Below are positions 12,735 through 23,673 of a DNA stretch of 64,000 bases, piece after piece. Source of the DNA: Eucommia ulmoides (Eukaryota; Streptophyta; Magnoliopsida; Garryales; Eucommiaceae); the NCBI GenBank assembly GCA_016647705.1, contig CM028326.1, positions 30,453,401 to 30,517,400 on the forward strand, read 5' to 3'. Every line of letters begins with the position of its first letter. Position 1 is the stretch's first letter. The translations under genes and the position numbers were made by a program. The notes under the pieces were generated by a model. The model had not been told where the DNA came from, ran no database searches, and saw only the letters and a list, made by a program, of their open reading frames with translations.

Positions 12735-12960
12735 ATATCCCTCTTGAAATAAAGAAATATTAATTATATCCCAAAATTTTAAAAAGTCAATTTAAAATTA
12801 ACATTTAACCCCCAAAAATACTCAAATATTTATTTATACCATAAGTAATATATCAAATAATCTCAAAAATATCAAATACTCATCTATACAAAACAACCCT
12901 AAAAAAACGTTAAACTTACATAAAATAATTTTTTAAAATATAAATTTTCGAGGTATTACA
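12735..12960 (-). mobile_element. Solo LTR, right part (other side of the Tat-1 insertion)
   Basis: Picks up directly from 1687 once Tat-1 is removed and ends in CGAGGTATTACA at 12960, the inverted match of the 873 edge. See the entry at 873-1687. Confidence 0.5.
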
Positions 12961-14800
12961 AGTTGTGCATCGACCTAGCTTACCCACTGCTTCGGCAAAA
13001 GCGGAGGAAGAAGACAAAAGGGGGGAAATTGAAAAACAAGAGTTGGGATTCAGTAAGAATATTTCATCAGTGTTAAACCAAAATGATCCTATCCTAGCCA
13101 GTCAGAAACTCCTAATCCCCTCAGAGATGCTCCCAATCCCCTCAGAGATGGCCCCATTTCTCTTTCTAATGCTTGTTGTTCTATGGATGACCAGATGAAC
13201 TTTGATTGACTGTCATGTGTGGAGAAGTACCATCAACTATCGTGGGATTTTTTGTTCTTCTTCAGTTGGTAGAATCAGGAAAATAGGGGATAGTTTGGGC
13301 TTATCCCATTTACTTGACAAAAGATAATTAACCCCAACCATGATCCTCCATGCATTAAGACCAACTGGGTCATGTAGAGATTGGAGCAGTTGAGGAGCTC
13401 GTGAATGAAGTGGTAGGAAGAGAATCGAGCCCTGTCGACTAGAGCATCTACGGTGCCCAAGACGTGGCAATACGTCGGGATACTACCATCGAGAGGACGA
13501 CCAATGTGAGCACTTAAGGGATATTGAATCTCTCAAAGAAATCGTTGATCCTCTCTTGACCGATAACATATTTTTCCTTCATTTTGGCATCTACCTCAAT
13601 ACCCTAGAGTAGATGACTTGACTTGGCATAGGAGGGGGAAGATCGTCCTCCTCAACACCCAAGGGTTGCTTGGCACCCCCTGGATGGTCGGTCCTTAAAG
13701 ATGGGCCAACGCCACCTAGGCAAGAACTAACAACTAAAAAAGGCCCGACTCTATCAATCATGATGATATCATTAGACTCTTTGAGTTGTTAGATGATGTT
13801 GGAATTTCTAAACATGGTCGAAAAATAAAATAAGACAAAGAGGTAAAGAGAAAAAAAAAAAAAAGAATTGGAAAAACAAATTGATAGAAAGAAACACGAC
13901 AAAAACAAAAAAATGATTGTTAGATTGAAATTGCAAAATTCTTATTGAAAATCAAAAGAAAATTGTCAAACTGCAAGGGGTCTTCCGGAGAAGTTTAAGA
14001 GTGAAGTGAGTTCTTTGAAATGTGAAAGTGAAGAAATGAAAGTCCCCCTTTTATAAGGGGCATCAACTGCTCACACCAACCCAAATCGATAGTTGAGATG
14101 GTTCAAAACCTTGGGGATACGAAACAACACAAGCCGTCAAATCATAATGCAATGAATGATGTCGTGAAACTCAAAGCATCGTTGCTAATTTAAATTTTCA
14201 CTCCGAGGACCTCTTACTCGTGAACACTCGAGACTTCCATTCCAATCCCGATCACTTGGGCATCCGAAATAGGGACAATTGATGGAAGGTATTTTGGGAA
14301 TACTCGACCAAACAGAGTTACTTGAAGCGAAATCGCAAATAGAAATCGAAACCCCGAGCCATATCCCAGAAGATGAGTAATAACTTACACTCAGGATGGA
14401 CATGGTTTGGGGCCTCGCCGATCAGCCCAGTACCTCATCCATTACTAGGGACTTACTACCACCCCCACCAAACAAAAAAAGGTGAGCGGGTGACTTATTC
14501 TAAGGCACTAAGCCCTCAATCCCACGATTTTAGGGGATGATTAAAGGAGATCATGTTGGATTTTAAAGGACTTACTCACCAAGTCAACCCATGCCTATAC
14601 ATACATGGGGGCACAATCAAGTAGGTATATCGGATCTCTCCTACTTACAAAAACTCTTATCAAATTTCTACTATGACTAAGACTATATTAATTCTTGCAC
14701 AGAAGGTTCCCAATAGGTGCACTTGCGTGTGCATTATCTGCACAAACTCCTGATTTGGATTGGAGACAAAACACATATGTGATGATTCAAGATCAAACAT
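12961..14800 (+). mobile_element. Tat-like fragment (Tat-4), 3' part only
   Basis: I infer this from its minus-strand content. At about 13275-13440 a minus-strand reading gives FSSYHFIHELLNC, then QLVLMHGGSWLGLIIFC, which lines up with the antisense-gene domain of the other three Tat copies. Beyond it on the minus strand lie a pyrimidine-rich leader and a TATA-like box (14045-14060). The rest, to about 14800 (ending CATCA), may include an LTR whose start I cannot fix. No gag or pol is visible. If the antisense gene is on the minus strand, the element itself points to the plus strand. It is a broken remnant. Confidence 0.5.
14045..14060 (-). promoter_or_regulatory. TATA-like box before the Tat-4 antisense gene
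   Basis: The minus strand reads CCCCTTATAAAAGGGG, a symmetrical TATA-like box, followed by a pyrimidine-rich leader of roughly 200 bases before the first antisense-gene sequence. A similar arrangement is seen in Tat-2 and Tat-3. Confidence 0.45.
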
Positions 14801-14838
14801 CATCGGTAAGTAAAAAAATGGTACAATTATTGTATTAA

Positions 14839-15098
14839 TTTAAGTTCTAGATCTTATGGATTAATTTGTCAAGATTAAGAGATGTATAAAATTAAGATAC
14901 GTATCAAGATTTTTTTTAACGACTAATTTTTTTCGAGTGTAGTAAACTAATTGAATTTTTGGATATATTTAAGTTCTAGATCTTATGGATTAATTTGTCA
15001 AGATTAAGAGATGTATAAAATTAAGATACGTATCAAGATTTTTTTTAACGACTAATTATTTTTTCGAGTGTAGTAAACTAATTGAATTTTTGGATATA
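14839..15098. repeat. 129-bp tandem duplication
   Basis: A unit beginning TTAAGTTCTAGATCTTATGG is repeated head to tail at about 14839 and 14968. The two copies are nearly identical, so the duplication is recent. No coding content. It lies about 500 bp upstream of the PPR gene. Confidence 0.88.
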
Positions 15099-15593
15099 TT
15101 GAAGTTTCTTTTTAATTTTTTTTAAAGAAGAAACTATTTCACCTAAATGTTTTGCAAAACATTTAATTGAACTTTAGAAAAAACAAACCCGAACCAAACC
15201 AACAAAATTTAAAACCGAGCCGAACTAAATTGAATTCCAATAATTTGGTTCAGTTTGATTTTTTTTTCTAAACAAAATAGTTCAATTCAATTTCAAAAAA
15301 AAAAAAAAATCAAAATCAAAATATTCTGGAAAAACAGTGACAGAGCCGCTGCCTGTGTTACGATGCCATTCCTTGAGACAAATGAACCCTACGCTCTTAA
15401 CGGACTGTTCGGCCATACTTCTCTCTCTCCCACCCTCTCGATGTGGTCTTCCGATGACCACGTTCCGCCCACGATACCTTCTGATCTGTAAACCTCTAGA
15501 AGAAAAGGCAGGGCAATGACGGCATCATCAATGGAGATTTCTCTCCTCAACAGCACCGGCAACTACTCATGAACTCGCTCATCGTCGTCCGAA
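15099..15593 (+). promoter_or_regulatory. Presumed promoter and 5' leader of the PPR gene
   Basis: The stretch changes from A/T-rich DNA with A runs (15294-15310) to balanced composition from about 15340, as expected for a plant leader. I see no clear TATA box at a fixed distance. The short frames here are not credible as genes. Confidence 0.35.
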
Positions 15594-18383
15594 ATGGTAA
15601 AGCCCCTCCGGACCCAAGCTCTGATTCACCTCCATAGGCACTGCCCTTTATTGGGTTCGCACAGGTTTCTCAACTTCTCTTCAAATCCCCACATTTCATC
15701 TGATTTCGAACTCTCGCCGTCCCGGCATGAGTTGCCCAATATAGTCTCCAAGGTCTCTAAAATACTCTCCGAGCTCCAGTGGCAACGGAGCACGGAACTT
15801 GAGCGTCTTTCCCCTCAGCTCAAACCTTTTCATGTCGCCAAAATTATCGAAACCCACAGCAACACCAATTCGGCTCTGCAATTCTTCTATTGGGTCTCTA
15901 GGAGACCTTTCTACAAACACGACTTTAGCTGTTATGTGTCGATGTTAAATAGGCTAGTCCTTGATCGATATTTTGCGCCTGCGGATCATGTTAGGATTTT
16001 GATGATCAAAGCTTGTAGAAATGAGGAAGAAATTAACCATGTTATCAGTTATTTGAATGAAATCAGCACGAAAGGTTTTGGATATAGTTTGTATAGTTTT
16101 AATACTTTGTTGATTCAACTGGGGAAGTTTGAGATGGTTGGGGCGGCTCACAATGTTTATGGGCAAATGTTGAGTAGTAGGATCAAACCAAGTTTATTGA
16201 CTCTCAATACAATGATAAACATATTATGTAAGAAGGGGAAAGTTCAAGAGGCCGAGTTGGTTTTAAGTCAAATATTTCAATATGATCTAAGCCCAGATGT
16301 GTTTACATATACTTCGCTAATTCTAGGGTATTGTAGAAGCCAAAATTTGGATGGGGCATTTCGGATTTTTGACAGGATGGTGAAGGATGGTTGTGATCCA
16401 AATGAGGTTACATATTCGACCCTTATAAATGGGCTATGCAATGAGGGACATGTGGATGATGCACTTGACATGTTTGATGAAATGCTTGTGAGAGAAATTG
16501 AACCGTCGGTATACACATACACCAAGCCAATTACATCATTATGTGCAATTGGACGTGCCGATGAGGCTGTTGCTCTTGTAATAACCATGAGGAAGAGGGG
16601 TTGTCGACCGAATGTTCAGACATACACGGCTCTCATTAGTGGATTATTTCGATCGAACAAACAAGAGGTGGCAATTGGTTTGTACCACAAAATGGTGAGG
16701 GAGTGTTTGGTTCCAAGTGCAATCACGTATAATGCGTTGATCAATGAATTGTCTGCAAACAAAAGAATCGACCATGCCTTTAAAATTTTCGATTGGATGG
16801 AGGGACATGGTAATTTAGCAAATGCCGAAACCTACAATGAGATTATGGAGGGATTGTGCTTAGTTGGTGATATCGAGAAGGCTATGGTTATGTTCAACAA
16901 AATGCTGAAGGTGGGTCCTTCCCCAACAGTGGTTACATATAACACGCTGATTAATGGATACCTAAAACGTGGGAATCTGCAGAATGCTGTGAGATTATTG
17001 GATTTTATGAAGGCAAATGGGTGTGAACCAGATGAGTGGACGTATGCAGAGCTAGTTTCGGGTTTCTGCAAAGGAGGAAAACTCGATAGGGCATCAGCTT
17101 TCTTCCATGAAATGACAGGGCGAGGTTTGACTCCGAAACATGTTGTTCATACTGCCCTGATTGATGGTCACTGTAAGGAAGGGAAAGTAGATGTTGCCCT
17201 GTCATTACTTAAGGGGATGGAGGAATCTGGTTGCGATCCAAGTCTTGAAACTTACAATGCCATTTTAAATGGATTGTCCAAGGAGAATAGGTTTCCCGAA
17301 GCGGAGGAACTGTGTAATAAGATGGCAGAAAAAGGTTTGCTGCCAAATGTCATTACCTACACAACTCTGATTGATGGGCTTTGTAGGAATGGCGGTACAC
17401 GTCTTGCATTCAAGATTTTCCACGAAATGGATAGAAAGAATTGCTTCCCGAATTTGTACACTTACACTTCGCTCATCTACGGATTATGCCTCGAAGGACA
17501 AGCTGATGATGCAGAGATGTTGCTTAAAGAGATGGAGAAGAAAGGGTTGATTCCTGATGAGGTTGCATACACGTCATTAATCAATGGATTTGTAATGATC
17601 GATAGGCTAGATCATGCATTTTCACTTCTTTATCGGATGATCAATGGCGGCTGCAAACCAAACTACAGAACCTATGGCGTAGTGGTGAAGGGTTTGCAAA
17701 AGGAATATCAGTTGCTTTCCAAGAAGGTAGCAACTCAAAATGAAGTAGTGTATGGCTTCAGTTCAGACAAGAAGGATGTTGGTTTCGAAGTTATATCTAA
17801 CCTATGTCTTAGGATGTCTGACAATGGGTGCGAACCCACCTTGGAAACCTACAGTACTTTGGTTGTTGGCCTGTGTAAAGAAGGCAAAACTTATGAAGCT
17901 GAGCAGTTGGTTAAAATTATGAAAGAGAAGGGCTTGTGTCCTGATGAACAGATGTGTCACTCTCTTCTAGGTGCTTATTGTAAGAGTTTGAGAGTGGATC
18001 ATGCACTGGAAATCTTCAACTTAATCTTGGATAGAGGCTTTAGGCCGCGATTATCAACTTATAAAGCGCTTATTTGTGCTATGTGCAAATCAGGCAGGGT
18101 AGAAGATGCTCAAGTTTGTTTTGAGAATATGCTTGAAAAACAATGGAACGATGATGAGATTGTTTGGACTATTTTAGTTGATGGGTTGCTCAAAGAGGGG
18201 GAGTTAGATGCATGCATGAAGCTTCTTCACACCATGGAATCTAAAGGCTGCGCTCTTCATTTTCAGACGTATTTAACCTTGGCAAGAGAATTGTCCAAAG
18301 TTGGAAAATCAATTGATACAATGCATGTTGTTGATAAATTGAGGAAAATGATGGATAATACATCTGGCTTGGGTTGTCCTTAG
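15594..18383 (+). CDS. P-class pentatricopeptide-repeat protein, At5g65560-like
   Basis: An intact, intronless frame of 929 residues. Residues 1 to about 45 are basic and hydroxylated with few acids, as in a mitochondrial presequence. Residues about 45-165 form a conserved N-terminal helical region. From about residue 166 there are roughly 20 tandem 35-residue PPR motifs (for example FTYTSLILGYCRSQNLDGAF), broken by one degenerate stretch near residues 700-740 and running almost to the C-terminus. There are no E or DYW domains, so it is P-class. Such proteins bind organellar RNA one base per repeat and act in processing, splicing or stability. The layout and ends resemble Arabidopsis At5g65560, which I name from memory. 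The start is the first ATG of the frame. The RNA target cannot be told from the sequence by eye. Confidence 0.95.
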   Translation: MVKPLRTQALIHLHRHCPLLGSHRFLNFSSNPHISSDFELSPSRHELPNIVSKVSKILSELQWQRSTELERLSPQLKPFHVAKIIETHSNTNSALQFFYWVSRRPFYKHDFSCYVSMLNRLVLDRYFAPADHVRILMIKACRNEEEINHVISYLNEISTKGFGYSLYSFNTLLIQLGKFEMVGAAHNVYGQMLSSRIKPSLLTLNTMINILCKKGKVQEAELVLSQIFQYDLSPDVFTYTSLILGYCRSQNLDGAFRIFDRMVKDGCDPNEVTYSTLINGLCNEGHVDDALDMFDEMLVREIEPSVYTYTKPITSLCAIGRADEAVALVITMRKRGCRPNVQTYTALISGLFRSNKQEVAIGLYHKMVRECLVPSAITYNALINELSANKRIDHAFKIFDWMEGHGNLANAETYNEIMEGLCLVGDIEKAMVMFNKMLKVGPSPTVVTYNTLINGYLKRGNLQNAVRLLDFMKANGCEPDEWTYAELVSGFCKGGKLDRASAFFHEMTGRGLTPKHVVHTALIDGHCKEGKVDVALSLLKGMEESGCDPSLETYNAILNGLSKENRFPEAEELCNKMAEKGLLPNVITYTTLIDGLCRNGGTRLAFKIFHEMDRKNCFPNLYTYTSLIYGLCLEGQADDAEMLLKEMEKKGLIPDEVAYTSLINGFVMIDRLDHAFSLLYRMINGGCKPNYRTYGVVVKGLQKEYQLLSKKVATQNEVVYGFSSDKKDVGFEVISNLCLRMSDNGCEPTLETYSTLVVGLCKEGKTYEAEQLVKIMKEKGLCPDEQMCHSLLGAYCKSLRVDHALEIFNLILDRGFRPRLSTYKALICAMCKSGRVEDAQVCFENMLEKQWNDDEIVWTILVDGLLKEGELDACMKLLHTMESKGCALHFQTYLTLARELSKVGKSIDTMHVVDKLRKMMDNTSGLGCP

Positions 18384-19118
18384 AAAAATTGATCTTGGCG
18401 CCAGGATGATGACACGCGGCACGTTGATGAGCAGCCTCGGCTGGTTGGACAACACTCTAAATTGATTTTTGAGCTGCTAAATTTTGTAGCCATATCTAAT
18501 AAACGGTGAGCCATGATGCATCCTCCTCCTCCTCAAATTCGATAATGCTTCAGTTTTCTATTTTTGTTTTCTTCAGGTGGATCTGTTTTGAAGTGCATTA
18601 AAGGAATGGCTGTTAAATTTGTATGTTTTTTCTTGTTTTCTGCTTACAGATTCAACCAGCTTCTTCCAGGCTGATGCTGGAATTTTTTGATGTTGGCAGA
18701 ACAAATCAGCTTTCTACTTGAATACAGAAATGGATAACTTTCAGGTAAAAGAATTCTAATGTGCACTCAAATATACACAGGCGCACGCATATATACACGC
18801 GCGCGCGCACATATATACACTGTGAAAGAGTTCACAACCATTTTTTTTGTAACTGAAAATTGACTTTCTTATAACATTTTTTTTTGCAGGGTCAGATGAT
18901 TGAGCTCTGTGTTGCCCTTGCATAGCATACAGATTATTATTCTTTTCCCCTACGAGTAACAATAAGAAAGAAAACACAAAGTAAATGCACACACACATAC
19001 TGAATTATTTTGTTTTCCGCCGCCCCTGTTTTCTAAGCACTACATGTGCCCTTTTTATTTGTGGCCGATTCTTTGATTTGATTTTGAATTTGCAAAAGCA
19101 ACTTACCCAAGACTCGAA
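18384..19118 (+). other. 3' region of the PPR gene, possible spliced 3' UTR
   Basis: No credible coding frame. A possible intron runs from CAG|GTAAAAG near 18744 to TTTTTTTTGCAG|GG near 18889, so the 3' UTR may be spliced. It contains the mixed microsatellite listed separately. Confidence 0.35.
18775..18822. repeat. Mixed CA/CG/TA microsatellite
   Basis: Alternating purine-pyrimidine tract (ACACGCGCGCGCGCACATAT in its core), a sequence type able to adopt Z-DNA. It lies inside the possible 3' UTR intron of the PPR gene. Confidence 0.85.
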
Positions 19119-19533
19119 GGCCCCGTTTGGTTACTGTCTCCTTTCCCTGATTTTTGTTCTTGCTCCCTAAATTTTGGAATTAATGTATAAAAACACATTT
19201 CGTATACACGCTTATGTTCCCAAAATTTTGGGAGTATTTCCTAAATTGATTCCTATTTACTCCCACAAAACTATTCTCACCCCCATCACCTCGGTTAAGA
19301 AATGTGTATATATTTATTATCATACATTTAAAAAAAAAAAAAAAAGAACAAATATCGCAACCAAAAGTGTTTTTTGTTTCTGTTATTGTTAAATAAAAGA
19401 AACAATTTTAGGACAATGGTCGATAGTGCCAAACGTGTTTCTATTCCCGGAGTACTCTAGAACAAAAACAAAATTCTCATCTCAGTTTATTATTGAAAGT
19501 AGAAACAGAAAGCAGCAACACTAACCGAATGCC
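19119..19533. mobile_element. MITE-like element, ends GGCCCCGTTTGGTTACTG
   Basis: The left edge GGCCCCGTTTGGTTACTGT is a classic plant MITE start. The right side offers two partly matching inverted ends (CTAACCGAATGCC at 19521-19533 and GTGCCAAACG near 19427). I find no convincing target duplication, so the extent and superfamily are uncertain. Confidence 0.35.
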
Positions 19534-19539
19534 ACCTAA

Positions 19540-20880
19540 GTTGATGTTAGACCCTAACAATGCTGGAGGACCAAACAGCACCAACTTGGTGCGATTTGCT
19601 ACCGGACATGATGCATGTGGCACAAATGGGTTCGTTGGCAAAAGGGGCACCAGATTGATACCTATCGGTGGGCAGCAGCGTTGTTGCACAACACCGGCGG
19701 GTGTTGGGCAGTGTGGAAGACCTCGGTGCGGGACCGAGGCAAAATGGTGCAACGTAGGTGCAACACTACGTTGTAAATGGTGCTTTAGACGCGGCAACAC
19801 ACGTTGGAGGAGAGGGGAGGCGCTGGACCAAGCTGTTGGGTAGGCGTTGGCAAACGGTGCGCTGTTGGGCAACGTGGACGCACGTTGGCGGCGTTAGCAG
19901 AGGTTGCTGATAATGGGTTCTCGTTGGGGATTGACGGGACCAAAAGAAGATCTCGGTGTGGTACCGAGGCAAAACGGTGCAACGAAGGCGCAACGATACG
20001 TGGTAAACAGTGTCACGTGAGCGACATGACAGACTGTTGGGAACGACGGTGCATTTTGGTGCAAAAAATGCATACGGCGTTGGGACGTCGTTGGGCAGAA
20101 CGATGCAACAAAACAGAATGTAGGCGCAACGCTACGTTTTGGGCTGAGTCATGTAGCGGCATGACGCACCGTTGGGCGACGGTGCATTCTGGTGCGGAAA
20201 TAGCACACGGAACGTTGGCAGTCGTTGGGCGCAACGACACGTTCCGGCCATGCACGCGGTGTGGCAAAACGTTGGCGAATGTTGGCAGACTATGGGACGA
20301 GATGGCAACGGGCAGACGTTGGGACGGTACAAAAACGCTGGAAGAATGCTACCTGGTGAGCTGATGGACTGGTGGTTTCCAGACATGTGCAGTGCATGTG
20401 TGAGCAGTTCTGGGCAGTTCTTGGGCGGTTTTGGTTGGTTTTCAGACAGGAAAACCAACTCCTGTGGTGCTGACATGTGTCGGACAGGTGTCGGTAGTCT
20501 GCCTATGCAGTTGGGGCTGTCAACTGCTGTCTTCTCTTATAAATACTGTTGTTTTGGTCTATTTTTAGAGGTTGGAATGCTTGCCTGCGGATTTTACAGA
20601 CTATGTGTTGTATTTGGTTCCTTGTAACCGGAGTTTATTAATACAAGGTTGGGTTTTCCCGTAATACGTGTGTGTACTATTGCGTGGGTGCGTTTCGGTA
20701 GTATTTCGGTGCATTCTGGTTGTATTTCGTTACAGGAACGTGTGTGTTTACAATTCTGTCGGTGTAATTCAGTTGCGAGGCAGTGCATTCACCGTGGCTG
20801 ACTGATTGTGCAACGATCAGGCCATCACTCGGTTGAAAATTGGTGCTGAAAATTTCGACCCTGTGACAGTTGCCATGTTT
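19540..20880 (+). repeat. GC-richer island with degenerate hairpin repeats, LTR-like tail
   Basis: Clearly richer in G/C than its surroundings. A unit of about 60 bases occurs near 19716 and 19948 with the self-complementary core CCTCGGTGCGGGACCGAGG and then a GTGCAACG-GGCGCAAC-TACG pattern; a weaker third copy is near 20095. Downstream, CTTATAAATACTG at about 20536 looks like a TATA box and is followed by TTATTAATACAAGG. This could be the promoter and transcribed part of an old LTR. No protein is recognised; several short frames exist on both strands and I give them no weight. Confidence 0.4.
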
Positions 20881-21183
20881 CTAATAGAGCATCAATAGGA
20901 TGAAGAGAAAAATTATGAATGATTACTCTTTAGATTCTAGTTACCGTCTAAGAAATACAAATAGTTTACGATTTAAAGTCGAGTGATGGTTAACAATTTG
21001 TACAATATCGAATATCTAGTGATTATCATGCTCTAAAAATTTTATCAACGTACAAGTTGTTTTTCTGATGTTTGAACATTGTTGTTTGAGTTTAAAATTC
21101 TACGTCGTGTTTTTATGATTTGAAATATTTCTGGTGGTCGAAAAACTCGGAACAATTTATTTATTTTTTTCATTTTTTACTAA

Positions 21184-21587
21184 GGCACCATTTGATAATG
21201 CGTTTTATTAGTACTTTTTTGCTTTTAACCACAAAAGGTACTTCAAGGTAAAAGTAGTGTTGGGTCGTATTTTGCAGAAGTACTTTCAGAAATCAAGAAA
21301 ATAAAAGAATTTGTTAAAAAAAAAAAAAATAGTTGTTTTTTATTTTTTCAATATTTAAACTTTAAGAGATTGGTCTATCCACTAGGATCCCTCTACTTAA
21401 ATTTTATCAACTCTCTTCAGAGTACATTTAGATTAAGAAATTATTTATATAGATAATACTAAGATATCATCTGTACGTTGCCGAACACACTTTTTTTGCC
21501 TTTAACTAAAAGTAGGTTTTTTGTTCAACTAACATTTTTGCATACAAAAAATAGTTAAAAAAAAAAAAAAAGTTATCAAATGGTGCC
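21184..21587. mobile_element. MITE with perfect 15-bp terminal inverted repeats, TAA target
   Basis: Starts GGCACCATTTGATAA and ends TTATCAAATGGTGCC, exact inverse complements. TAA flanks both sides (21181-21183 and 21588-21590), as for PIF/Harbinger (Tourist-like) elements. It is 404 bp long with no coding content. The perfect ends point to a fairly recent insertion. Confidence 0.85.
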
Positions 21588-21590
21588 TAA

Positions 21591-22698
21591 AATTATTTGT
21601 GTTTGTGGAGATGATTAAGGTTTGATTGATTGGAACAATAGGAGTGGTGGTTCTTGCTGAATATTGTTCCTGGTTGACAATCTGATATGTATTTAGGAAT
21701 TGTAAACTTGCTCCGAGTCTTTGTAAACATTTGGAGTTAAGGATTTTGGTCTTTGTATATGTTTAATGTTAAAATTATTATTCTTTAAAAAAATAGATAT
21801 TTGTATAGATTTAAAAATAAAGACAGTATATTCAATCCAAAAAACATCTTCAAAATTAATAAAATTACTATTTTGTATGTGGAATATATGGGGTTGTACT
21901 CAAGAGATGTTAGTTTGGTTGGTAAAGGAAGATGACTCATTTTTTTGTCAATCAGGTTTCGACTCTTTTGGAGAACATTGTAGGAATTAAAATTTAAATT
22001 TAATCCTAAATGTATCAGGTTGATGTGGAAGAGTGTCTTTGAAATCGCCTAGGGAGGTGATTAGTCAAGATGTACATAAATTAATCCGGACACTTACCGT
22101 AAAACAAAAAAGAATAACAAAAATGAAAAGATAGGATTGTTAGTGAAAACAAGTGTGAAAATGATGGCTCATTTGGGGGCATTAAATTGCAACTACTTTG
22201 CCAGTGACAGAACATACTAAAAATCCAAGTATCCCAAGAATGTATGTATTGCTGGTGTGAATGGTTTACTCTTTTCAGTCCTCAGTTGTCTGTCTTGTTG
22301 AATGAATGGTCTTTAGTACACTTCTCTTCAATGTTAGCCTATATGTAACTCAGGACATTGGTTGATATTTTTTATTTTTGGTTTCTATTCTCCAAAGAAT
22401 AGATTAGATTTATGATTTGGTTCTTAATCATTCTAAAAATAAAATATGTTTAATAACAATAGTTGTTCTTCAATTGTTTCATAATCTACAAAAACAAAAA
22501 AATTTGAAAAAAATATATTAGGTTAATTTTCATAAAAAAAAAAAAATTATTTTAAGTATAAAGGATAGACTTACATACTTTTTTGGGCAACTAATTTTCA
22601 CAAATTATTATAAAATAAAAATATATTGCTAAAAATAAATTACAACCAAATAAAATAATTATAGCAAAGTATATTGTTGTATTTCTCTTGGTCTAGAT
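21591..22698. other. Intergenic DNA, no gene seen
   Basis: AT-rich, with poly-A and poly-T runs. Nothing recognisable on either strand; the 74-residue frame at 21766-21990 has no family features. Confidence 0.5.
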
Positions 22699-23008
22699 TA
22701 ATGAATGAAAGGGAAAAAAATCTCATTAAAATTTTTAAAAATATCAACCTGAAAATAAATTAAAAAAAAAAATTCAAAAAGAAATGAAACATTTTTATTT
22801 TATTTCTCACAATTCCAAAGTTTTTTAGAATATTTGAGAACAAGAACAAACGCTAATGAATGAAAGGGAAAAAAATCTCATTAAAATTTTTAAAAATATC
22901 AACCTGAAAATAAATTAAAAAAAAATTCAAAAAGAAATGAAACATTTTTATTTTATTTCTCACAATTCCAAAGTTTTTTAGAATATTTGAGAACAAGAAC
23001 AAACGCTA
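22699..23008. repeat. 155-bp tandem duplication
   Basis: A unit starting TAATGAATGAAAGGG at 22699 is repeated at 22854 with almost no change (mainly A-run length) and ends near GAACAAGAACAAACGCTAA. A recent local duplication in AT-rich DNA. Confidence 0.9.
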
Positions 23009-23141
23009 AACCAAATGTCTCTTATTAAATGTCAATTTTTTTGGAACAAGAACAATAATTTGGGAGCAAAAAACTAAAGCAAATAGGATCTTAAGGTTTC
23101 TGTTTGGTGTTTTTACTGGGAACACTAAGAATACGTTCGGT

Positions 23142-23450
23142 TCGAGGATGGAAAAGAGAAAAGAAAATAAAAATGGAAGATAATATTTTTATCCATTGAA
23201 AAAAAAAAAAATTATTTTTCTTAATATTATTTAGTTAGAAAAGAAAAATAAAGGAAAAAATAATTCACTTTAATATAATTTACTATTTTACCCTCATATA
23301 TTATAAAAAAAATTAAAAAATCTATTATCAAGGATATGATTGTAATTTTACTTTTTTCTTGAAAATCTCTTCCTCATTTTCCTTCCAAATTAATATGGAA
23401 AATCGTACATTTTCCTTTCTATTTTATTTTTTATCCCATTTTTCCTCGTG
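23142..23450. mobile_element. Possible small inverted-repeat element
   Basis: The left arm GAGGATGGAAAAGAGAAAAG (about 23155) is loosely the inverse of the right arm near 23403-23447 (TTTTATCCCATTTTTCCTC in part). AT-rich, noncoding. Ends and target duplication could not be fixed. Confidence 0.25.
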
Positions 23451-23673
23451 ATCTCATAGCCTGAGTTAACTTGTTGAATCATAAAGAACATGTCCCGGAG
23501 TTGCATCAAATCCTCCCTTACCCCCCAACCCACCCCCTTCCCCCAAGGAAAAATTAAATAAAATATGGGAAGGGGGTCGAGAAAAGGAGCGGGACACAGA
23601 GAGTGTCGATCACAGTATACTAACAGACTACCGTCTGTGCTAATGGGATTGGGGAAAAAAAAATTTGAAATGA

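Noticed and set aside
15696-17205. Minus-strand frames within the PPR gene
   Set aside because: Shadows of the 929-residue plus-strand gene.
19493-20627. Several 110-190-residue frames on both strands
   Set aside because: They overlap each other in a GC-richer repeat island and show no domain; open frames are expected from composition.
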